DNA from: RPQJ01 sp041910015
GTDB taxonomy: Bacteria; Pseudomonadota; Gammaproteobacteria; Steroidobacterales; Steroidobacteraceae
Direction: 5' to 3'
DNA: 16,090 bases
NCBI GenBank assembly: GCA_041910015.1
Contig: JAYRRR010000036.1
Coordinates: 1 to 16,090, forward strand
Positions 8,360-14,841 of this stretch are shown here, piece after piece. The notes beneath the pieces are model-generated. The model had not been told where the DNA came from and made no database searches. It saw nothing but the letters and a program-made list of their open reading frames with translations. The first letter of the stretch is position 1, and each line of letters starts with the position of its first letter. The translations under genes were made by a program, and so were the position numbers.

Positions 8360-8389
8360 ATTTTAGCGTCCAGGGGGCTCGCGGGTCAC
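8360..8389 (-). promoter_or_regulatory. Putative tkt operon promoter
   Basis: On the minus strand a -10 TAAAAT (8360-8365, within GCTAAAAT) is preceded after 18 bases by GTGACC (8384-8389), a partial match to TTGACA. A transcript would start near 8353, so the ATG at 8361 would not be transcribed, while both duplicated ribosome-site/ATG copies would be. Confidence 0.5.
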
Positions 8390-8391
8390 GC

Positions 8392-8408
8392 GTCCGGCCG
8401 GGCCGGAC
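8392..8408. repeat. Inverted repeat in the tkt-metK divergent region
   Basis: GTCCGGCC (8392-8399) and GGCCGGAC (8401-8408) form a perfect 8-bp inverted repeat around a single G. It sits immediately upstream of the putative tkt -35 element and about 57 bases upstream of the metK -10. It could be an operator for either promoter, but in such GC-rich DNA a chance palindrome is possible. Confidence 0.35.
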
Positions 8409-8462
8409 ACCGCAGGCCGCATCCGCAAAGACCGAAACGGACGCACGATCCGCTGGGCCGCC

Positions 8463-8470
8463 GCTATACT
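8463..8470 (+). promoter_or_regulatory. Putative metK -10 element
   Basis: GCTATACT contains TATACT, five of six matches to the sigma-70 -10 hexamer, 33 bases before the metK ATG. No convincing -35 lies 16-18 bases upstream. A short inverted repeat (CCGCGG at 8471-8476 and 8486-8491) follows directly, near the expected transcription start. I see no SAM riboswitch in this region. Confidence 0.5.
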
Positions 8471-8503
8471 CCGCGGCTCGTCCGTCCGCGGGGTTCGTCA
8501 TCG

Positions 8504-9730
8504 ATGTCGACCGGTTACCTCTTCACGTCCGAATCCGTGTCCGAAGGCCACCCCGACAAGGTCGCCGACCAGATCTCGGACGCGATCCTCGACGCGATCC
8601 TCGCGCAGGACAAGAAGGCGCGCGTCGCCTGCGAGACACTGGTCAAGACGGGCGTCGCCATCGTCGCCGGCGAGGTGACGACCGAGGCGTGGGTGGACCT
8701 CGAAGAGATCGTCCGGGGCGTCATCGCGGACATCGGCTACACGTCGTCGCACGTCGGCTTCGACGGCCGCACCTGCGGCGTCGTCAACATCATCGGCAAG
8801 CAGTCACCGGACATCGCGCAAGGCGTGGACCGGCCGAACCCCGAGGAACAGGGTGCCGGCGACCAGGGCCTGATGTTCGGCTACGCCAGCAACGAGACGC
8901 CGAGCCTGATGCCCGCGCCGATCTGCTATGCCCACAAGCTCGTCGAGCGCCAGGCGGAGGTGCGCCGCAGCGGCCTGCTGCCGTGGCTGCGCCCGGACGC
9001 CAAGTCGCAGGTCACCTGCCGCTACGACGACGGCAAGGTCGTCGGCCTCGACGCCGTGGTGCTGTCCACACAGCACGACCCGGACGTCAAGCTCGAGGAC
9101 CTGCGCGAAGCGGTCATGGAGCTGATCATCAAGCACGTCCTGCCGCCGCAGTGGCTCGGCGGCGGCACGAAGTTCCACATCAATCCGACCGGCAACTTCG
9201 TCATCGGCGGGCCGGTCGGCGACTGCGGCCTCACCGGTCGCAAGATCATCGTCGACAGCTACGGCGGCATGGCGCGCCACGGCGGCGGCGCGTTCTCGGG
9301 CAAGGACCCTTCCAAGGTCGACCGCTCGGCGGCCTACGCGGCGCGCTACGTCGCCAAGAACCTCGTGGCCGCCGGTCTCGCCGAGCGCTGCGAAATCCAG
9401 GTGTCCTACGCCATCGGCGTGGCGGAGCCCACCTCCATCACGGTCGAGACCTTCGGCACCGGCAGGGTGAGCCAGGAGCGCCTCGAGCAGCTCGTGCGCG
9501 CGCATTTCGACCTGCGGCCCTGGGGCATCGTCAGGATGCTCGACCTCGTCCATCCCATGTACCGGCCGACCGCGGCGTACGGGCATTTCGGCCGCGAGCC
9601 GGTGCACATGACGTACAGATGGAAGGCAACGATGGGCGGCAAGCGCGTCGAGCAGAGCGAGGCGTTCACGGCGTTCAGCTGGGAAAAGACCGACAAAGCC
9701 GAGGCGCTGAGGAAGGACGCGGGGTTGTAG
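8504..9730 (+). CDS. metK: S-adenosylmethionine synthetase
   Basis: Methionine adenosyltransferase makes S-adenosylmethionine from methionine and ATP, releasing phosphate and pyrophosphate. The 408-residue protein opens with the family start YLFTSESVSEGHPDKVADQ, with catalytic HPDK at 16-19. It contains the GAGDQG motif (117-122) and the GGGAFSGKDP phosphate-loop signature (260-269). The reading frame is open upstream to 8252, but the ATG at 8504 matches the family N-terminus and lies downstream of the -10 element. Its ribosome site is weak (GGGG about 10 bases upstream). Length and sequence are those of the standard bacterial enzyme, slightly longer than the E. coli form. It is divergent from tkt and followed by ahcY, completing the SAM-SAH part of the methyl cycle. 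Confidence 0.98.
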   Translation: MSTGYLFTSESVSEGHPDKVADQISDAILDAILAQDKKARVACETLVKTGVAIVAGEVTTEAWVDLEEIVRGVIADIGYTSSHVGFDGRTCGVVNIIGKQSPDIAQGVDRPNPEEQGAGDQGLMFGYASNETPSLMPAPICYAHKLVERQAEVRRSGLLPWLRPDAKSQVTCRYDDGKVVGLDAVVLSTQHDPDVKLEDLREAVMELIIKHVLPPQWLGGGTKFHINPTGNFVIGGPVGDCGLTGRKIIVDSYGGMARHGGGAFSGKDPSKVDRSAAYAARYVAKNLVAAGLAERCEIQVSYAIGVAEPTSITVETFGTGRVSQERLEQLVRAHFDLRPWGIVRMLDLVHPMYRPTAAYGHFGREPVHMTYRWKATMGGKRVEQSEAFTAFSWEKTDKAEALRKDAGL

Positions 9731-9794
9731 GCGTCGGCCGGCCGCGGTTCGCCCGTCCGGAAATCACGCCGGCGCTCCGGGTCGAGCAATCCCG

Positions 9795-9831
9795 GGGGTG
9801 CCCGCTTCGATGGCGACCCCTGGCGAAGCGG
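9795..9831 (+). other. Two overlapping alternative hairpins after metK
   Basis: An 8-bp perfect stem joins CCGCTTCG (9802-9809) to CGAAGCGG (9824-9831) around a 14-base loop. A competing stem joins GGGGT (9795-9799) to ACCCC (9816-9820), extended by GCC/GGC. The two cannot form together. They lie 64-101 bases after the metK stop and just before the ahcY -35, so they belong to the metK 3' region. No U-run follows, so a terminator role is only possible. Confidence 0.3.
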
Positions 9832-9834
9832 CAG

Positions 9835-9863
9835 TTGGTCTGCCTGCCCGGATTCGCTAGACT
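9835..9863 (+). promoter_or_regulatory. Putative ahcY promoter
   Basis: TTGGTC (9835-9840) and TAGACT (9858-9863, in GCTAGACT) are separated by exactly 17 bases. The predicted start near 9870 lies just before the first base of the SAH riboswitch stem at 9873, as expected for a riboswitch leader. This gives ahcY its own transcript, separate from metK. Confidence 0.65.
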
Positions 9864-9872
9864 CCGCACCTC

Positions 9873-9941
9873 GCCTGAGGAGCGCTGCAACGGGCCGTCA
9901 ATGCCCGCCAGGCTCAGGCCATGGCTTTGCCAACCGCGCTC
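9873..9941 (+). promoter_or_regulatory. S-adenosylhomocysteine (SAH) riboswitch aptamer
   Basis: The sequence has all parts of the SAH riboswitch class. P1 is GCCTGAG (9873-9879) with CTCAGGC (9913-9919). The conserved GAGGAGCGCTGCAAC core follows at 9877-9891. P2 is CGGGC (9891-9895) with GCCCG (9903-9907), followed by the conserved CCAGGCTC. A small hairpin TGGC-TTT-GCCA lies at 9922-9932. The pseudoknot pairs GAGCGC (9880-9885) with GCGCTC (9936-9941). The class is known to activate genes that dispose of SAH when SAH accumulates, and the gene downstream is ahcY. Recognition rests on the consensus layout and the perfect pairings, not on a database search. Confidence 0.92.
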
Positions 9942-9970
9942 GCTGAACCCCGTGTGCGTTCAAGCGAGCG
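9937..9970 (+). promoter_or_regulatory. Candidate expression-platform hairpin of the SAH riboswitch
   Basis: CGCTCGCTGAAC (9937-9948) can pair with GTTC and AGCGAGCG (9958-9961 and 9963-9970), giving 12 base pairs with one bulged A and a 9-base loop. It uses five of the six bases of the 3' pseudoknot strand (9936-9941), so it cannot coexist with the ligand-bound fold. No U-tract follows, and the ahcY ribosome site (about 10017-10025) is not covered, so how it would lower expression is unclear. The remaining leader, 9971-10033, shows no other strong structure. Confidence 0.55.
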
Positions 9971-10033
9971 GATTCCATCCGGGCACCGCTTCGTCGAGCG
10001 TTCACGGCCGTCCACCGGGAGAGGATCGACCGA

Positions 10034-11452
10034 ATGAACGCCGTCGTCACGCCAGCAACCAACCAGGACTATCACGTCGCCGACCTGGGCCTCGCCGACT
10101 GGGGCCGCAAGGAAATGGTCATCGCCGAGAGCGAGATGCCCGGCCTGATGTCGGTCCGCCAGGAGTTCGGGCAGGAGCAGCCGCTGCGCGGCGCGCGCAT
10201 CGCCGGCTCGCTGCACATGACCATCCAGACCGCGATGCTGATCGACACGCTCAAGGCGCTCGGCGCCGAGGTGCGCTGGGCCTCGTGCAACATCTACTCG
10301 ACGCAGGATCACGCGGCGGCGTACGTCGCGGATTCCGGCACGCCGGTGTTCGCCTACAAGGGCGAGTCGCTGGACGAATACTGGGAGTTCACGCACCGGA
10401 TCTTCGAGTGGCCGAACGGCCAGCTCGCCAACATGATCCTCGACGACGGCGGCGACGCGACGTTGCTGCTGATGCTCGGCGCGCGCGCCGAGCAGGACGC
10501 CTCGCTGATCGCGATGCCGACGAACGAGGAGGAAACGTCCCTCTACGCCGCGATCCGCAAGCGTCTCGAGACGAGCCCGGGCTGGTATTCAAAGCGTCTG
10601 GCCGCGATCCAGGGCGTGACCGAGGAGACCACCACGGGCGTCAAGCGCCTGTACGAATTCGCGAAGAAGGGCCAGTTGCCGTTCCCCGCCATCAACGTCA
10701 ACGACTCGGTCACCAAGTCCAAGTTTGACAACCTCTACGGCTGCCGCGAGTCGCTCGTCGACGCGATCAAGCGCGCCACCGACGTGATGATCGCCGGCAA
10801 GATCGCGGTCGTCTGCGGCTACGGGGACGTCGGCAAGGGTTCGGCTGAGTCGCTGCGCGCGCTGTCGGCGCAGGTGTGGGTCACCGAGATCGACCCGATC
10901 TGCGCGCTGCAGGCAGCGATGGAGGGCTACAGGGTCGTCACGATGGAGGAAGCCTGCGGGCAGGCCGACATCTTCGTCACCGCGACCGGCAACGTGAACG
11001 TGATCACGCACGAGCACATGCGGCGCATGAAGAACCAGGCGATCGTCTGCAACATCGGCCACTTCGACAGCGAGATCGAGATCGCCTCGTTGCGCCAGTA
11101 CCGCTGGGAGAACATCAAGCCGCAGGTCGATCACGTGATCTTCCCGGACGGCAGGCGCCTGATCATCCTGGCGCAGGGTCGCCTCGTGAACCTGGGCTGC
11201 GGCACAGGCCACCCGTCGTTCGTGATGTCGAACTCGTTCACGAACCAGGTGCTCGCGCAGATCGAACTCTTCCGGCACGGCGCGAGGTACGACAAGCAGG
11301 TTTACGTGCTGCCGAAGCACCTCGACGAGAAGGTCGCGCATCTGCACCTCGAGCGCATCGGCGTGAAGCTCACGACACTCACGCAGGAGCAGGCCGACTA
11401 CATCGGCGTGCCGGTGCAGGGCCCGTTCAAGCCGGAGCACTACAAGTACTGA
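10034..11452 (+). CDS. ahcY: Adenosylhomocysteinase (SAH hydrolase)
   Basis: This NAD-dependent enzyme reversibly splits S-adenosylhomocysteine into adenosine and homocysteine, relieving product inhibition of methyltransferases. The 472-residue protein includes the substrate region LHMTIQTA (60-67), SCNIYSTQDHAAA (84-96), the NAD-binding GYGDVGKGS (262-270) and the C-terminal PFKPEHYKY, whose Lys and Tyr reach the neighbouring subunit's cofactor in this family. It also has the roughly 40-residue insert (around SLYAAIRKRLETSPGWY) usual in many bacterial enzymes. The ATG at 10034 has a good ribosome site (GGGAGAGGA, about 8 bases before). It is controlled by the SAH riboswitch in its leader. 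The stop lies 15 bases from that of a convergent methyltransferase gene. Confidence 0.98.
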   Translation: MNAVVTPATNQDYHVADLGLADWGRKEMVIAESEMPGLMSVRQEFGQEQPLRGARIAGSLHMTIQTAMLIDTLKALGAEVRWASCNIYSTQDHAAAYVADSGTPVFAYKGESLDEYWEFTHRIFEWPNGQLANMILDDGGDATLLLMLGARAEQDASLIAMPTNEEETSLYAAIRKRLETSPGWYSKRLAAIQGVTEETTTGVKRLYEFAKKGQLPFPAINVNDSVTKSKFDNLYGCRESLVDAIKRATDVMIAGKIAVVCGYGDVGKGSAESLRALSAQVWVTEIDPICALQAAMEGYRVVTMEEACGQADIFVTATGNVNVITHEHMRRMKNQAIVCNIGHFDSEIEIASLRQYRWENIKPQVDHVIFPDGRRLIILAQGRLVNLGCGTGHPSFVMSNSFTNQVLAQIELFRHGARYDKQVYVLPKHLDEKVAHLHLERIGVKLTTLTQEQADYIGVPVQGPFKPEHYKY

Positions 11453-11467
11453 CCGGCGGGCCTGCCC

Positions 11468-12130
11468 TCAGCGCTTGCGGGCGAGCGTGAGCCCGTCGCC
11501 GATCGGCACGAGGCTCAGCTCGACGCGTTCGTCGCGGTGGAGTACCTCGTTGAAGTGCCGCAGTGCGGCCGTTTCCTCGTCGCCGTCCTCGGGATCTGCG
11601 ACGCGCCCGCCCCAGAGCGTGTTGTCGATCATGATCAGGCCGCCGGGCCGCAGCAGCCGCAGGCAACGCTCGTAGTAGTCGAGGTAGCCGGTCTTGTCGG
11701 CGTCGATGAAAGCCAGGTCGTGACGCCCCTGCTCGCCGGCCGCGAGCAGGGCGTCGAGCGTGTCGCGCGCCGGGGCCAGGCGCAGGTCGATCTTGTGCTC
11801 GACGCCGGCTTCGCGCCAGTAGCGGCGGGCGATGGACGTCCACTCCTCGCTCACGTCGCAGGCGACGATGCGGCCGTCGTCGGGCAGCGCCAGCGCGGTC
11901 GCGAGCGACGAGTAGCCGGTGAACACGCCGATCTCCAGGCACCGCCGCGCCCCGACGAGACGCGCCACGAGCGCCATGAACTGGCCCTGCTCCGGTGCGA
12001 TCTGCATGGAGCGACGCGGCATGCGCAAGGTCTCCTCGCGCAGCGCCCGCTGCGTCGCGGACTCGCGCAGCGAGACGTCGAGCAGGTACTGGTAGAGCGA
12101 ATCCGTGAGCGCGATCGTGCGATTCGACAT
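11468..12130 (-). CDS. SAM-dependent O-methyltransferase, caffeoyl-CoA OMT-like
   Basis: A 220-residue class I methyltransferase of the metal-dependent O-methyltransferase family (the caffeoyl-CoA/catechol type). The SAM-binding glycine motif LEIGVFTGYSS is at 65-75. The acidic D92/E95 region follows strand 2. FIDADK (141-146) and MIDNTLWGG (167-175) supply the acidic and Asn residues that bind the divalent metal in this family. The small-molecule substrate cannot be read from the sequence. The ATG at 12128-12130 has a GGAGG ribosome site about 4 bases upstream. The gene is convergent with ahcY, whose enzyme removes the SAH it makes, and divergent from the CpdA-like gene across 66 bases in which no clear promoter is visible. 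Confidence 0.92.
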   Translation of the reverse strand: MSNRTIALTDSLYQYLLDVSLRESATQRALREETLRMPRRSMQIAPEQGQFMALVARLVGARRCLEIGVFTGYSSLATALALPDDGRIVACDVSEEWTSIARRYWREAGVEHKIDLRLAPARDTLDALLAAGEQGRHDLAFIDADKTGYLDYYERCLRLLRPGGLIMIDNTLWGGRVADPEDGDEETAALRHFNEVLHRDERVELSLVPIGDGLTLARKR

Positions 12131-12196
12131 GGAGCCTCCGCGATGCGTCCCGATCTGCCATCATCCTGCATCGCAGGCGGCGACACGCGACGGGCG

Positions 12197-13063
12197 ATGC
12201 AGGGCAGACCTGGGCAGGACGATACTACGCGACGCGCGGCATCGGCGGCGGCGGCCGGGCGCGCCCCGGCGCCCGGGCGTGGCCGCACGCGCAGCGTGCG
12301 TTTCGTGCAGTTCACCGATACCCACCTGCTCGTCGATCCCGACGGCTCGCTGCGCGGCGCGCACACCCTGCCGCGCCTGCGTGCCTGTCTCGAGCACGCC
12401 GCGCGCCACTGGTTCCCGACCGATGCCATCGTCATCACCGGCGACGTCGTGCACGACGAACCGGCCGCCTACGGCACGGTCGACCTGCTGTTCGGCGAGC
12501 TCGAGGTGCCGGTGCTCGTGATCCCGGGCAACCACGACGACCCCGCCGAAATGCGCCGGCAGCTCGCCCACGAGCCGTTCCAGATCGGCGGCGAGCTGCG
12601 CACGACCAACGGCTGGCAGGTCGTGCTGCTCGACTCCTGGTATGCGGAATCTGCCGACGGCGAGGGCCGGCTCGGGCCGCGCCAGCTCGCCTCGCTCGAC
12701 CGCGCGCTCGCGCAGGGGGCCGAGCCGCACGCGTTCGTGTTCCTGCATCACCCGCCCGTCGCGATGGATTCGCCCGCGCTCGACCGGCTCGGGCTGCTCG
12801 ACGGTGCCGAACTCCGGCTTGCGGTGGAGCGTCATCCGCGCGTGCGCGGCGTCTGCTGGGGTCACGCCCATCAGGCGCTCGACCTCTACGCGCCCGGCGT
12901 CCGGTTCATGTGCACACCGGCCACCTCGATGCAGTTCCGGCCGCGCAATGCGGCGTTCGAAGTCGACGACCGTCCGCCGGGTTACCGCGTGATCGATCTG
13001 GGCGACGACGGCTCGATCGTCTCCGAGGTCGTGTGGCTCGAGGGCGGGGCCAACCTTATCTGA
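12197..13063 (+). CDS. cpdA: CpdA-like metallophosphodiesterase
   Basis: A calcineurin-like metallophosphoesterase resembling CpdA, which hydrolyses 3',5'-cyclic AMP. With the ATG at 12197 it has 288 residues. Metal ligands appear in the expected order: DTH (41-43), GD (82-83), GNHD (111-114), the HH pair (184-185) and GHAH (222-225). The C-terminal CTPATSMQFRPRN resembles the corresponding segment of E. coli CpdA. The start is uncertain. Residues 2-33 are low-complexity Ala/Gly/Arg/Pro and include an 8-bp GC hairpin, and a GTG at 12296 starting VRFVQFTDTH is an alternative. The ribosome site is weak for both. The gene ends 8 bases inside the convergent crcB gene. The cAMP substrate is inferred from family resemblance. 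Confidence 0.88.
   Translation: MQGRPGQDDTTRRAASAAAAGRAPAPGRGRTRSVRFVQFTDTHLLVDPDGSLRGAHTLPRLRACLEHAARHWFPTDAIVITGDVVHDEPAAYGTVDLLFGELEVPVLVIPGNHDDPAEMRRQLAHEPFQIGGELRTTNGWQVVLLDSWYAESADGEGRLGPRQLASLDRALAQGAEPHAFVFLHHPPVAMDSPALDRLGLLDGAELRLAVERHPRVRGVCWGHAHQALDLYAPGVRFMCTPATSMQFRPRNAAFEVDDRPPGYRVIDLGDDGSIVSEVVWLEGGANLI
12255..12276 (+). other. All-GC hairpin near the CpdA start
   Basis: CCGGGCGC (12255-12262) pairs perfectly with GCGCCCGG (12269-12276) around a 6-base loop. It falls within the low-complexity N-terminal codons if the ATG at 12197 is used, or 20 bases before the start if the GTG at 12296 is used. Confidence 0.4.
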
Positions 13064-13460
13064 GCAGCGCCGCCATCGCGGTGTATGCCGCCGCGACCGC
13101 GAGCAGGCTCACCACGACCGAGGCGACGACGTAGGCTGCGGCCGCCACCGGGGCGCCGCGCTGCACGAGCAGCAGCGTCTCCAGCGAAAAGGCCGAGAAC
13201 GTCGTGAACCCGCCCAGCACGCCGACGACCAGCAGCACGCGCAGGTCCTGTCGCACGTGCAGCGGGCTGGCCGGCTCGAACAGCGCGCCGAGCACGCCGA
13301 CGACGAGGCAGCCGAGCACGTTGACGGCGAGCGTGCCCCACGGAAACGTGGTGCCGGCGCCGCGCGCGACCAGCGTCGACATCCAGAGGCGGGCCGCGCC
13401 GCCGAATCCGCTGCCCAGTGCGACGAGCAGGTAGACTTGCAGGGGATGTGCGAGGTTCAG
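13056..13460 (-). CDS. crcB: Fluoride channel FluC (CrcB), probable CTG start
   Basis: A small membrane protein of the CrcB/Fluc family, which forms dimeric channels that export fluoride. Four hydrophobic segments are visible. The conserved FPWGTLAVNVLG includes the pore Asn (N47), and GGFTTFSAFS (83-92) carries the phenylalanine/sodium-site region. The first ATG (13382) gives only 108 residues and removes the first helix. The same frame continues upstream through VYLLVALGSGFGGAARLW, which matches the family N-terminal helix with its GGxxR motif (R24). No ATG, GTG or TTG occurs in this extension. A CTG at 13458-13460, with GGAGA about 6 bases upstream, gives a normal 134-residue protein. The boundary is inferred. 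The 3' end overlaps cpdA by 8 bases. Confidence 0.85.
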   Translation of the reverse strand: MNLAHPLQVYLLVALGSGFGGAARLWMSTLVARGAGTTFPWGTLAVNVLGCLVVGVLGALFEPASPLHVRQDLRVLLVVGVLGGFTTFSAFSLETLLLVQRGAPVAAAAYVVASVVVSLLAVAAAYTAMAALLR

Positions 13461-13478
13461 GCCGATTCTCCGGGCGCT

Positions 13479-13486
13479 GCTAAAAT
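13479..13486 (+). promoter_or_regulatory. Putative hemL -10 element
   Basis: GCTAAAAT contains TAAAAT, five of six matches to the -10 hexamer, 38 bases before the hemL GTG. A possible weak -35 is TTCAGG at 13456-13461 with a long 19-base spacer. The region overlaps the proposed beginning of the divergent crcB gene. Confidence 0.5.
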
Positions 13487-13524
13487 GACGGCTTTCGTCC
13501 AGCCCCGGACCGGAGCCCGCTGAA

Positions 13525-14793
<1,269 letters not shown>

Positions 14794-14841
14794 TCTCCGG
14801 GTCACTGCAGCCACGGCGCCAGCGAACCGCTCCACCCCGCC

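Noticed and set aside
8320..8361. Transketolase starting at the first ATG (8361).
   Set aside because: That ATG forms part of the putative -10 TAAAATG and would lie upstream of the transcription start. The added residues are not family-like.
8252..8503. An upstream extension of the metK frame to 8252.
   Set aside because: It would overlap the start of tkt, cross both promoters and add 84 residues absent from the MetK family. The ATG at 8504 gives the standard N-terminus.
8362..8503. A possible SAM riboswitch before metK.
   Set aside because: I could not match the leader to any known SAM riboswitch layout. Only about 33 bases lie between the -10 and the start codon, too short for an aptamer.
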